Part shown: positions 16,598 to 24,635 of the stretch, in pieces | How the letters are laid out: every line of letters starts with the position of its first letter | Numbering within the stretch: the first letter of the stretch is position 1 | NCBI GenBank assembly: GCA_008933635.1 | Contig: WBUQ01000013.1 | Span: forward strand, 1-54,204 | Direction: 5' to 3' | DNA from: Desulfobulbaceae bacterium | GTDB taxonomy: Bacteria > Desulfobacterota > Desulfobulbia > Desulfobulbales > Desulfocapsaceae | DNA: 54,204 bases | Position numbers and translations under genes: made by a program | Notes under the pieces: generated by a model | Database searches by the model: none | What the model was told of the DNA's origin: nothing | Seen by the model: the letters and a program-made list of their open reading frames with translations, nothing else

Positions 16598-17980
16598 AAG
16601 CAGGCAACCAGCAAGAGACAATGCCGCAGCGAGGGAGAATGTCCAGTGTAGAGCCGACAGAAATTCGGGGACATCAGAAGCCTGGAAGCCATGCAAATTC
16701 CTTCCGCCACTCAAAAGAGCAAAAACAAAAGAAAAAACTGCCCCTGACAGCCCTGCTCCAATCAGCATTCCGAGATTTCGAGAAGTAGCGAGAATACCTG
16801 AAGCAACACCGATATACCGCTCTTCAATTTTTGCCAGAACCGACGCGCTGTTCGGTGAAAGGAACAGCGCCTGACCTGCCCCAAGAGCAGACAAGGCAAT
16901 AACTATTGCTATTATGGGGGTCTCCTCGTGCAGGCCCGTCATCGTCATAACCGAAAAGCAACTTATACCCAACCCCACGGTGGCTGGCAATCGAGCTCCT
17001 ATGTGATCATAAATCCACCCTGCTGCCGGGGAAACAATCACAAGGCTTGAAGGCAATGTGAGCATCAGCAGTCCAATCCTGTCAGCAGGCAACTCAAGAA
17101 CGTAATCAAGATAGAATGGCATGAGCAGGATAACCATGAATAGAACTGTGAACGAGAGTGCAGCTGTAATTGAGGCCGTTGCAAAATACCTCCTACGGAA
17201 CAGAGCATAAGGCAGCAGAGGATTCAGAGCCTGGCGCTCATAACGCGAGAACAATCCGATAACGGATAATAAACCAAAGAGATTCAAGCTGATCATCTTA
17301 CTGCCCATGGCCTCGTAAAAGCTGATCAATACTATGAACAGTAGAACTGCAGTTCCCCAAAGAGCAGAGCCGACCCAATCATACGCCCTCTTCGCGGCCA
17401 GACATTTCTCGTCCTTATCGAGACCCAGATAAAAATGGCCGAGAATATATACAGATAAACTTAAAGGAAGTGTAACAAGAAATACCCAGCGCCAGGAAAA
17501 ATGCCTGATCAGCAGACCACTGATGAGCGGACCACTCATAAGGCCACAGGATGTCGCAAGTCCCACCAGCCCAAGACCTCGCCCGAGTTGATCGGGAGGA
17601 AAGACAATTTTGATAATTGCCGGTCCGGAGGACATCATCATCGCAGCACCAACACCTTGAATACACCTCATCACCACCAGTTGGGGAAATGATGCGGCGA
17701 TTGAAGCACCTGATGCGGCTACAGCAAAGATAAGCACTCCAAAGAGAAAGATTTTACCCTTTCCGTAGGTATCGGAAAGATGTCCCCAAAGTACCAGGGT
17801 TGAAGTAATGACTGAAAGGTAGACGAGAACAATCAACTGACCGACCGCAAGACTGGTGGAGAAAGAACGCATTATGCTGGGCAGAGCAACATTGATCATG
17901 CTGCTGTCCATCGTCGAGATCAGGACACCGACGGCCACCATATAAAAATACGGCCACCGTCTCGACTGCGTCTCTCCCAT
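16577..17980 (-). CDS. MFS drug exporter of the DHA2 (EmrB/QacA) type
   Basis: This 467-residue membrane protein has 13-14 hydrophobic segments. It carries the major facilitator motif A (GHLSDTYGKGK) after helix 2, and STMDSSMINVALPSI in helix 1, which is the motif D1 of 14-helix drug:proton antiporters (LDxTIVNVALP). A substrate cannot be inferred. It stands alone on its strand: no MFP (EmrA) or TetR gene is next to it. Its 3' end overlaps the convergent kinase gene by 21 bases, and the upstream 390 bases hold a palindromic repeat. Confidence 0.88.
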   Translation of the reverse strand: MGETQSRRWPYFYMVAVGVLISTMDSSMINVALPSIMRSFSTSLAVGQLIVLVYLSVITSTLVLWGHLSDTYGKGKIFLFGVLIFAVAASGASIAASFPQLVVMRCIQGVGAAMMMSSGPAIIKIVFPPDQLGRGLGLVGLATSCGLMSGPLISGLLIRHFSWRWVFLVTLPLSLSVYILGHFYLGLDKDEKCLAAKRAYDWVGSALWGTAVLLFIVLISFYEAMGSKMISLNLFGLLSVIGLFSRYERQALNPLLPYALFRRRYFATASITAALSFTVLFMVILLMPFYLDYVLELPADRIGLLMLTLPSSLVIVSPAAGWIYDHIGARLPATVGLGISCFSVMTMTGLHEETPIIAIVIALSALGAGQALFLSPNSASVLAKIEERYIGVASGILATSRNLGMLIGAGLSGAVFSFVFALLSGGRNLHGFQASDVPEFLSALHWTFSLAAALSLAGCLLSAFRES

Positions 17981-18106
17981 TTTTCAGGCCCACAATGAAA
18001 ATAAAACTTATCACCATCAAACCGCAGCCAATCGACAATCCGAACAAATAGGAGAATCAAACAGATGGATCGCTCCCATACATTCAGGCAAATCTCGCAT
18101 ACTTTG

Positions 18107-18177
18107 CCGTCATCCCTGCGAAGGCGGGCAGCCAGGGCAGCCTTGGGTGTGGATTCCCGCCTGCTCGGGAATGACGG
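18107..18177. repeat. MITE-like palindromic repeat
   Basis: An imperfect 71-base palindrome begins CCGTCATCCCTGCGAAGGCG and ends with the near-complement CGGGAATGACGG. Its arms are of the kind found dispersed in many proteobacterial genomes (CGTCATTCCCGCGAA...). It would fold into one long hairpin. It has no coding capacity, so it would be mobilised in trans or spread as a REP-like unit. Only one copy is in the window. Confidence 0.7.
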
Positions 18178-18304
18178 AACTCCTGTCATTCATCACTGTC
18201 GGATGAACCATGCTCTTCGCATCGGAGTCTGATGATCTGTCAATCCGCCCAGATTGCCGACTTTCACATACCACCATACTCATAGCTGAAACATGATGGT
18301 AATC

Positions 18305-18337
18305 AAAAAAAAAAGCGGACTCCATAAGGAGTCCGCT
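18305..18337 (-). terminator. Rho-independent terminator of the porin gene
   Basis: On the minus strand a perfect 10-bp stem AGCGGACTCC / GGAGTCCGCT with loop TTAT (18314-18337) is followed by a run of ten T residues (the A tract at 18305-18314 on the plus strand). It lies 37 bases behind the porin stop codon. Confidence 0.93.
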
Positions 18338-18373
18338 TCAAGATCAAACTAGTTTAGCTGTTTGAGATCGTAC

Positions 18374-19549
18374 TTAGAAAGATACGTCAAGAATCACACC
18401 TGCGCCAACTGCCGGCTCAGGCAATCCATCTACGTCCAGGTAACCAGCTTCAAAGCTCAACTCAGCACCGTCAGTTACAGCGTATACTGCACTACCGGAA
18501 ACCTCAAAGGCAGAGTCGACCGAATCAAGCAAGTCGTTGTCGATATCAGCATAGGCAACAACACCTGTCAGGGTCAACTCCTCGGAAACCTTAAAGCTCG
18601 GAACCAATGCGCCGAACAGGGTGTCGCCGAGAGAACCGATCCGTACGCCGGTAGCGATGTTGCTCACGTCACTCAACATGATGAAGGGACCGAAGTCGCC
18701 ATCAGCCTGGAACCCGTCCATGGTGTAACCAAGGCCGGCTGCCAGGGTGACTGCTCCGATCGGAGCGGCAACCTGACCGTACACACCAAAAGGATCATCC
18801 TCATAACCAAAATAATCGCCATCGAACCATGCGATGTCACCCAACAGCCCGACATTGCCCATGGCCCCGGTAACTTCCGCGGCTACTGCGAAACCGTCAT
18901 TGCCAGTGGCCTGATCATCGTTCTTTGCCCAGACAGACGCAACCAAGCCCCAACCACCGTCAAATTTCTGATCAACCAAGATACCATACTGATCGATATC
19001 GTCATCATTGATCAGATCGTTGTCGATAATCGTTGTCGTTCCGGTAGCAACATTGGTTACTGTCAGGATCTGGCTCTCATCAAACTCATCCAGTTTGTGG
19101 TAGAAAGCGACAACCGTGGTGGAATCATTGGAATACTTGATGTTTGCGCCGTCAACACGGATATCCCAGAGGGCAAAGGTGGTGACGTTGAAGGGCATCA
19201 AACCACCTTCAATGGAAACCGGTCCAATCGGGGTGCCGACATATGCATAATCAGTGAACAGGTTGGATTGTTCACCTCCGTCACGGGTCAACTTAGTACC
19301 ATCCCACTTGGCCTCGGACATACGCAGACGAGCGACTGCATACGCGCCGCCCTTGGACTCGGCCTTGATTTTCAGACGCACGCGAGAGTTCCAGTTGCTT
19401 GTGTCAGAATCGACGAAATTGTAATCCTGGAAATAGAATGCACGGGCACGACCATCACCAGTAAAGCTCACTCCAGGCTCAGCTGAAGCAGTGGAAACCA
19501 TGGTACCTGCCAGCATCAGGCCGGCTGCGGCAACAATTAATTTCTTCAT
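18374..19549 (-). CDS. Outer membrane porin
   Basis: This 391-residue protein has a clear signal peptide (MKKLIVAAAGLMLAGTMVSTASA, cleavage before EPG). It continues as alternating short amphipathic strands rich in Gly, Asp and aromatic residues and ends in a C-terminal Phe (ILDVSF), the signature for insertion by the BAM complex. It resembles the homotrimeric porins common in sulfate-reducing Desulfobacterota. It should be a general diffusion channel. AGGAGA lies 6 bases before the ATG. A consensus-like promoter at 19675-19703 and a strong terminator enclose it as a single-gene, probably highly expressed unit with a leader of over 100 bases. Confidence 0.92.
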   Translation of the reverse strand: MKKLIVAAAGLMLAGTMVSTASAEPGVSFTGDGRARAFYFQDYNFVDSDTSNWNSRVRLKIKAESKGGAYAVARLRMSEAKWDGTKLTRDGGEQSNLFTDYAYVGTPIGPVSIEGGLMPFNVTTFALWDIRVDGANIKYSNDSTTVVAFYHKLDEFDESQILTVTNVATGTTTIIDNDLINDDDIDQYGILVDQKFDGGWGLVASVWAKNDDQATGNDGFAVAAEVTGAMGNVGLLGDIAWFDGDYFGYEDDPFGVYGQVAAPIGAVTLAAGLGYTMDGFQADGDFGPFIMLSDVSNIATGVRIGSLGDTLFGALVPSFKVSEELTLTGVVAYADIDNDLLDSVDSAFEVSGSAVYAVTDGAELSFEAGYLDVDGLPEPAVGAGVILDVSF

Positions 19550-19674
19550 CTCATTTCTCCTTGATAGCTTGTATTTCCCCCATTGATTTGGGGCTGTCGA
19601 ACATCCCTCTCTTTCAATCTAACTGACTGCTTTCAACCCAAGTTTTCTGAAAGAGAAAAAGCTTTATGAATGAG

Positions 19675-19703
19675 TATGTATACTTGTTCCATTTTCATGT
19701 CAA
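19675..19703 (-). promoter_or_regulatory. Sigma-70 type promoter of the porin gene
   Basis: On the minus strand TTGACA (19703-19698) is separated by 17 bases from TACATA (19680-19675), and the overlapping TATACAT improves the -10 region. The position predicts a 5' leader of about 120 bases before the porin ATG. It starts within 40 bases of the upstream gene's stop. Confidence 0.75.
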
Positions 19704-19736
19704 GTAATTTTTACCGGAGTTTAAAAATTTATACCT

Positions 19737-21458
19737 TTATTTTCCCGGAAGCTGCATCTCATATACCAGCATCTTGCTCTCCTTGGCAGCGATCAGGCCA
19801 AGAAAAGTGTCCCCAGGAATCTGCCCTACGTAGAGTTGCGCCCTGCCGCCGACTTCACCGTCTTTGGCTTCCCCCTCGGCGAGGACAAAACTGTAGTCGG
19901 CGATATAACCGGTGATGGTGTTGGTACGCCACATCTCGATCAGCGCTGAATCGCTCCAGCCCAGACAAGCAATGTTCCCTCCTTCATATTCCCTGAAATT
20001 GCGAAGGAAAAGAGGGGTTACCCGTTTATTCCGGCCAATGATGATTTCCTGTTTACCATCGCCGTCAATATCTCGGGCCAGTAGTCTCGTCGGCACGAAG
20101 GCAAGTTCTCTGTCAGAATCCTCACCGGCAGCACTTGCTCCAGGGCTGTTCGGCATCCGGTCAAGGTTGGCTGGGCCGAGGTAATTTGTACTGCCGCCAT
20201 ATGCACCTTCGCTGACGAAAATCAAATTACTGCTGGCATCATAAACGAGAAGTTTTTCATTCCTGTCAATCGCTACCAATTCTGCCGTCTTATCACCATT
20301 AAGATCGGCCCAGACAAAGTCAAACAAGTTGAATTTCTCCGGGACCGGCAATTTCGCTCCCCGCTTGAACCTGTCGCCCTCTTTTCTCTCAAGGAGGAAC
20401 AGTCCAGGCCTGACAAATCCTTCTCTCGATTCAATCCCGGACATCTGCCCAACCAGAACCATTCCCTTACCAGGCACTTCCATGGGCCTCAGGAACCAAG
20501 CAATGTTCTCCTGCCGCACCGAAATGGCATTAGCCGGTGACCACTGGAGTATCATGGAAGCAACTCGAAACCGCTCGTTGGCACTCACATAGATCTCCGC
20601 CTTCCCATCCTTATCAAGGTCTGCAGTGGTGACGGCATGAATCCTGTACGTTGGCCTCAGGGCATGACTACCAACTTTCTGAAATCGTCCCTCACGATAT
20701 CTGAAGACCTGTATTTCGGTTTTCGAGGCAAAGATTATTTCCACATTTCCGTCTCCATCGACATCACCTGTATCCATGGCGGCGACAAGAACCGGAATGG
20801 TTGCACTCCTCTTCATCCCTTCAGCTGTGGCCTCTATGGTGCTTCCTTCACTGCTGACGATGGCCCCGCCACCAAACATTCCTTTTTTGTATTGCTTTTC
20901 CGGGTGCTCGGTTTGAAATCCGGCCATCCCATCGCTTGCTTGCCCGGTTGAAACAGACGAATCGGAACGCTGCTGTGCTGCCACTATGGTATCTGCTATC
21001 TCATCAGCCAACGTATTTATGACAGCGATGACCTGTTCCTCGCTTTCGGCAAGGCCGGTAAAGTTATAGGGATTGCTCTTATTGGTACTTGCGGAGATCA
21101 CCACCTGGATCTTGAGGCTGGTATCCGTTGCATAAGCCGCCCCTGACACGAGGTAGTCGGCCTGCAATGTTTCAAACACCCCCTTGACCTGCTGACCTTT
21201 GGCGACAGCCGTCTCAAGGCTTTTCAACTCTGCCTCACGCCCAACATAATCAACCAGCTGAATTCCGCTCTTTGCTGCCAGTCGGCTTGCCAGCATCGAA
21301 TGAATGCCATCTGCAAGATAGGCATACTTCCCTGCCGAACTGCTGTCAAAAGGGAAGCAGAGAAACCGATATGGCCCGTTCCCGACTTCAGCCTGAACAT
21401 CAGATCCAACCACCAGTGCCGCTAAGAAAACAAGAACTCGAAACAGTCTATCGACCAT
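19737..21458 (-). CDS. Exported FG-GAP/VCBS-repeat protein with TolB-N-like domain
   Basis: This protein of about 573 residues begins with a signal peptide (MVDRLFRVLVFLAALVVGSDVQA). Residues about 25-170 resemble the TolB-N/FlgO type domain (FLCFPFDSS, YLADGIHSMLASRLA). The C-terminal two thirds contain at least four FG-GAP/VCBS units with calcium-binding-like loops: DTGDVDGDGNVEI, DLDKDGKAEIYV, DLNGDKTAELVA, DIDGDGKQEIII. Together they predict a beta-propeller, probably periplasmic or surface-attached. The Met at 21458 is preferred because it starts the signal peptide; a longer frame runs from 21494. I do not know its function. Confidence 0.85.
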   Translation of the reverse strand: MVDRLFRVLVFLAALVVGSDVQAEVGNGPYRFLCFPFDSSSAGKYAYLADGIHSMLASRLAAKSGIQLVDYVGREAELKSLETAVAKGQQVKGVFETLQADYLVSGAAYATDTSLKIQVVISASTNKSNPYNFTGLAESEEQVIAVINTLADEIADTIVAAQQRSDSSVSTGQASDGMAGFQTEHPEKQYKKGMFGGGAIVSSEGSTIEATAEGMKRSATIPVLVAAMDTGDVDGDGNVEIIFASKTEIQVFRYREGRFQKVGSHALRPTYRIHAVTTADLDKDGKAEIYVSANERFRVASMILQWSPANAISVRQENIAWFLRPMEVPGKGMVLVGQMSGIESREGFVRPGLFLLERKEGDRFKRGAKLPVPEKFNLFDFVWADLNGDKTAELVAIDRNEKLLVYDASSNLIFVSEGAYGGSTNYLGPANLDRMPNSPGASAAGEDSDRELAFVPTRLLARDIDGDGKQEIIIGRNKRVTPLFLRNFREYEGGNIACLGWSDSALIEMWRTNTITGYIADYSFVLAEGEAKDGEVGGRAQLYVGQIPGDTFLGLIAAKESKMLVYEMQLPGK

Positions 21459-21757
21459 AGATTTCACCTGATTTTCATTTTCACTACCGGGCACAATTTG
21501 CCCCGCACACCCGCTCCATGCGACAGGGTACCTATATCGTACTTTCCCTTCTCCCGCAACAGATCATCATTTCCGCACCCCCAAAGGAATACGACAGCCA
21601 ACCTCGACCACATGAAAAGCACTCATACTGGCACCAACAATTCACGATCCTCCGATTTTGCCTTGACATTCATCGGCAAACATCGCATATGTTAAGTATA
21701 ATAATTTGTACTTTAATCAATGAGTGCTGTTGCTCAGTTATCATTTCACCAATCCCC
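21459..21757. other. Divergent intergenic region
   Basis: These 299 bases separate the FG-GAP gene (minus) from the beta-barrel candidate (plus). Open frames here are not gene-like. The right half is AT-rich and holds the promoter listed separately; the promoter of the FG-GAP gene must lie in the left half. Confidence 0.5.
21663..21693 (+). promoter_or_regulatory. Possible sigma-70 promoter of the small outer membrane protein
   Basis: TTGACA at 21663-21668 is followed after 19 bases by TATGTT (21688-21693); a perfect TATAAT also lies at 21697-21702 but too far from that -35. The spacing is not ideal, so this is tentative. Confidence 0.4.
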
Positions 21758-22297
21758 ATGAGATATTCATTCCGTCTGATTTTCAGCGTACTCATCCTTC
21801 TGGCCTTTGCACATGGGGTGCAGGCGGAGGAGTCCGCGACACACAGCCTATACAAAGTTACAACCTTCAACCTTGGCGCATCTGTTGATTTTCAAGATTT
21901 TTCCTCTGTAAATTCAGCAAAATACAGACCATTGCTCATAACAAATAGCAAAATAGACATCCTTGGAGCGAACCGCTTCAAAGATGTTAACTTCAATATA
22001 TCCGAAGAAAAGAGTGGTGTCAGTGGATTTGCCATTGCCGCTGAATATTCCCCGCTCTCAAAAATCGCCGTTCAGGGTGTGGTCGGTGTAACGAAAAACA
22101 ATTGGGACCCGAATACTGCAGAACACAAATCGAGTTGGGAAGCGAACTTGGGCGTTATCTATAAAATGTTCGGCAACCTCCGGTATGAAATGCATTTCGG
22201 CTATATGGATACCGGCGATATCTTTAAAGAGCGAAACACATATACAGATGTCGAAAGTATCATCATGATCAGCAATCAGCTCACGATGAGTTTCTAA
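21758..22297 (+). CDS. Small outer membrane beta-barrel protein
   Basis: This 179-residue protein has a signal peptide (MRYSFRLIFSVLILLAFAHGVQA, cleavage before EES). The rest is a series of alternating strands (GFAIAAEYSPL, KIAVQGVVGV, WEANLGVIYK, LRYEMHFGYMD) ending in TMSF, with C-terminal Phe. This is the pattern of an eight-stranded outer membrane barrel. I do not recognise a named family. The ATG at 21758 is chosen because it begins the signal peptide; the frame is open further upstream without meaning. Confidence 0.75.
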   Translation: MRYSFRLIFSVLILLAFAHGVQAEESATHSLYKVTTFNLGASVDFQDFSSVNSAKYRPLLITNSKIDILGANRFKDVNFNISEEKSGVSGFAIAAEYSPLSKIAVQGVVGVTKNNWDPNTAEHKSSWEANLGVIYKMFGNLRYEMHFGYMDTGDIFKERNTYTDVESIIMISNQLTMSF

Positions 22298-22319
22298 TTA
22301 ATATCAAGATTTTCCTGCG

Positions 22320-22349
22320 ACAAGTAACTCCATCAAAGTGGTTACTTGT
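22320..22349 (+). terminator. Terminator-like hairpin after the beta-barrel gene
   Basis: A perfect 9-bp inverted repeat ACAAGTAAC / GTTACTTGT with a 12-base spacer lies 23 bases after the stop codon. No strong T run follows, so termination efficiency is uncertain. Confidence 0.4.
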
Positions 22350-22414
22350 TCACTTCAGGTCCCATCTTTCCTCTCCATCACAGAATATCGCTGATATCTG
22401 GGTTTCGACTGGCA

Positions 22415-23236
22415 TCAATACGTTTTCAGATACTTTCCGATACGTTGCAAGTCTGTCCAGGCCGCTTTTTTCATCGTCGGATTCTGAAGGAGAAACGTTG
22501 GATGATATGTCACAACTACCGGTATGCGCTTCCCTGCCCCGACTGTAATTGAGTGGAAACCTCCCCTGAGTCGCGAAAGCGGCTGAGGACTTCCCAGAAG
22601 AGCTTTTGCGGCCACCAATCCCATGCCGCAGATGATTTCCGGCTCAATCAAAGTGATCTGTCGACGAAGGTATGACTCGCATGTCATAATATCCAACGAA
22701 GTTGGCTCGCAGCCATCCGGCACGACACACTTGATGGCATTGGCGACGCAAACCTTGTCCTTCTCTAGATGTATTGCTTCAAGCATCCGGGAAACCATCC
22801 GATCCTCTTCAACTCCGAACTGGACGTTACCCGGCAACGACAGTTCATCAGGGCACCGCAGCCAATCACCCACCAGCATAAGCCGGACACCTGAATTGAG
22901 TCCGCCCCCCACCCGGTAGCCAATACGCTGCTCACACAAACTGCAGGCCCTGCAACTCGCAATTTCAGAGCGAACAGTTTCAAGGGATTCGGTTGACGCA
23001 TCTCCTTCGTCAAGATTCCCCTTCCTTGCGGCAGTAGCCGCCATCCTTGAATCAGCGGCGTTCAAAGCATCGCCATGGCTCCGGGATAGCGTGCCGTGGT
23101 GTTGTCTTGAATCGACGCTCATGAGAAAACGATCCACTCCGTCATTTCTCGGATAACTCCCAATTCCAGAACTGCGATGGTAGTTCAATAACCCTGTTAT
23201 CCATTCTAAATATTCAAACAAATGCATTTTCCCCAT
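22415..23236 (-). CDS. Family 4/5-like uracil-DNA glycosylase with altered active site
   Basis: This 273-residue protein has the architecture of iron-sulfur uracil-DNA glycosylases. An N-terminal helix region leads to cysteines in CRACSLC, IKC and TCESYL, enough for a [4Fe-4S] cluster. The late YHPTFLL motif matches the HPS/HPA motif that contacts the DNA minor groove, and the Asn of VANAIKC is kept. The first catalytic motif, normally GEAPGxxE(D), reads VGDWLRCPDELSLPG, so the usual catalytic segment is not conserved. It may have a different base specificity, or bind without excising. ATG 23227 is an alternative start. Confidence 0.8.
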   Translation of the reverse strand: MGKMHLFEYLEWITGLLNYHRSSGIGSYPRNDGVDRFLMSVDSRQHHGTLSRSHGDALNAADSRMAATAARKGNLDEGDASTESLETVRSEIASCRACSLCEQRIGYRVGGGLNSGVRLMLVGDWLRCPDELSLPGNVQFGVEEDRMVSRMLEAIHLEKDKVCVANAIKCVVPDGCEPTSLDIMTCESYLRRQITLIEPEIICGMGLVAAKALLGSPQPLSRLRGGFHSITVGAGKRIPVVVTYHPTFLLQNPTMKKAAWTDLQRIGKYLKTY

Positions 23237-23489
23237 GCAATTCCGGACTTTTCACCAATCCGCCCCCAATGCAGACTCCCACTACCAGATATTACACGCT
23301 GACCTCCGAACTTGGTACAGCCAAGCCTATTATGGCACGAACAATCCCAATTCTTAAATTTTTCTCTGGCACGCGCTGAAAAATGAGCAGTCAAACGGGA
23401 GTTAATAGAGTATGTTATAAGATCATTACTGGCTTTTTTCTGCTTTCTTTTTACTCAATAGAGTCATTATCTCACTGAAGGGTAACACA

Positions 23490-23861
23490 TTGAACAAAGA
23501 AGAATTCAGCTTATCCAGAAAAAAGCTTGGCAAAACCCAGAAACAACTCGCTGAGCTATTGGGTATGTCTCTCAAGACCATTCACAGCTACGAGCAAGGC
23601 TGGCGTTCGATTCCATCCCATATCGAACGTACGATTTATTTCCTCTTGATAAACCAGCGCGGAAGAAACACGGACATGATCCCCTGCTGGGAGAAAAAAC
23701 AATGCCTGGATTGGGAACACTGCCCTGCATATGAATTTCAAAGCGGTCATCTCTGCTGGTTCCTCAATGGCACTCTCTGCGAATGCACACAACAACAAGG
23801 AAACACAAATAAGCTTGAAATATGCAAATCCTGCTCGATTTTCCTCTCTCTCTTAAAATAG
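23490..23861 (+). CDS. Helix-turn-helix protein with C-terminal two-CW cysteine domain
   Basis: This 123-residue protein has an N-terminal XRE-like HTH (about 5-50; KTQKQLAELLGMSLKTIHSYE), then a cysteine-rich part with CWEKKQC, HCPAY, LCWF, LCEC and CKSC, the pattern of the two-CW domain seen mainly in Desulfobacterota. It probably binds DNA, and the cysteines probably bind a metal or Fe-S centre, which would make it a redox- or metal-responsive regulator. That role is inferred. The start is TTG 23490 with AAGGG 7 bases upstream. It is transcribed divergently from the glycosylase gene. Confidence 0.75.
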   Translation: MNKEEFSLSRKKLGKTQKQLAELLGMSLKTIHSYEQGWRSIPSHIERTIYFLLINQRGRNTDMIPCWEKKQCLDWEHCPAYEFQSGHLCWFLNGTLCECTQQQGNTNKLEICKSCSIFLSLLK

Positions 23862-23940
23862 CCTTCATACCATTTCCCTGATATATCTGATCGCCTTCCT
23901 GACTACTTCAAGACAGGACAGGTTGCATGGCGTCTCGCCG

Positions 23941-23959
23941 TTGCTTAATATTTAAGCAA
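23941..23959. repeat. Short inverted repeat upstream of fmdB-like gene
   Basis: TTGCTTA and TAAGCAA are separated by 5 bases. The symmetric AT-rich site is located about 80 bases before the FmdB-type gene and could be an operator. There is no other support. Confidence 0.35.
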
Positions 23960-24036
23960 TAGCTACAATAGGAGCCAAAGAACGTCTCAAACGCCTCATT
24001 CTCCAACTCCCACCAAGACCAGCAAAGGAGCCGGAT

Positions 24037-24252
24037 ATGCCCATTTATGAATATCAATGTAACGAATGCAAGACCATTTTCGAAGCCCTTGTTACCACAG
24101 CGTCAAAAATGGAACCGATTTCCTGCAGCACTTGCAAGAGCAATAACGTCAGAAAGATTCTCTCAAGCAGCGGATTCAGACAGGGATTAAATTCTTCAGC
24201 ACAATCAGGGGTATCGGGTCAGAAGTGCAACTCGCGAGGCGGGTTTTCCTGA
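24037..24252 (+). CDS. FmdB-family zinc ribbon protein
   Basis: This 71-residue protein starts MPIYEYQCNECKTIFE, the hallmark of the FmdB/CxxC_CXXC_SSSS zinc ribbon family. A second pair, SCSTCKS, completes the four zinc ligands, and a Ser/Gly-rich tail follows. The family is associated with regulation of formamide/formylmethanofuran genes in some organisms, but its role is generally unproven. AGGAG precedes the ATG. A 5-bp GC hairpin (24268-24280) follows the gene. Confidence 0.9.
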   Translation: MPIYEYQCNECKTIFEALVTTASKMEPISCSTCKSNNVRKILSSSGFRQGLNSSAQSGVSGQKCNSRGGFS

Positions 24253-24285
24253 GCCCACTAGCACCAGGCCCGGTCCGGGCTGCAA

Positions 24286-24612
24286 TCAATCCTGTTTTTT
24301 CTGTTGAGAAAAATCATATATGTATTCGTTTTTTTTCAACAGCCCCTGCTCGCGCCTTGCAACATCTTCGAGATAGGCAGGATCCTTCTTAAGACGCTCA
24401 ATCTCAGTCGACAGAGATGCGTTGCTTTTCTCAAGTTGAAGGGTTTTTTGCTCAAGACCCCTGAAGCGCGAATGCTTTTGCAAATACGCCAGAATACCAA
24501 TGCGCGGGGCGAAGATTATCCAGGTAAAAACGGCTGCCACCAGGAAGATTGCTATCCTGACAAACATCTTTTCCTGCATCGGCGTCAAGTGCAGTTTCAG
24601 TTTCTTCTTCAT
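24286..24612 (-). CDS. ftsB: Septum formation initiator (FtsB/DivIC family)
   Basis: This 108-residue bitopic protein has a basic N-terminus, a single membrane segment (about 20-37, IFLVAAVFTWIIF), then a coiled coil (LEQKTLQLEKSNASLSTEIERLKKD) and the family motif YLEDVARREQGLLKKNE. It joins FtsL and FtsQ in the divisome. The ATG at 24612 has AGGA 7 bases upstream; the frame continues upstream without FtsB similarity. The gene follows tatC and an unidentified ORF on the same strand with 20-25 base gaps. Confidence 0.9.
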   Translation of the reverse strand: MKKKLKLHLTPMQEKMFVRIAIFLVAAVFTWIIFAPRIGILAYLQKHSRFRGLEQKTLQLEKSNASLSTEIERLKKDPAYLEDVARREQGLLKKNEYIYDFSQQKKQD

Positions 24613-24635
24613 CCACGATCCTTTCTGGCCATCAA

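Larger units (their letters stand above)
17981..18373. other. Non-coding stretch between MFS exporter and porin
   Basis: These 393 bases carry no convincing gene. Besides the palindromic repeat (18107-18177) and the porin terminator (18305-18337) I see only low-information sequence. The promoter of the MFS gene should lie in its left part. Confidence 0.5.

Noticed and set aside
18362-19486. 374-residue + strand frame opposite the porin gene
   Set aside because: It is the antisense shadow of the porin, which has a signal peptide, promoter, terminator and C-terminal Phe.
24268-24280. GCCCGGTCCGGGC palindrome after the FmdB-type gene as a terminator
   Set aside because: The stem is only 5 bp and the T run begins 12 bases later; too weak to call.
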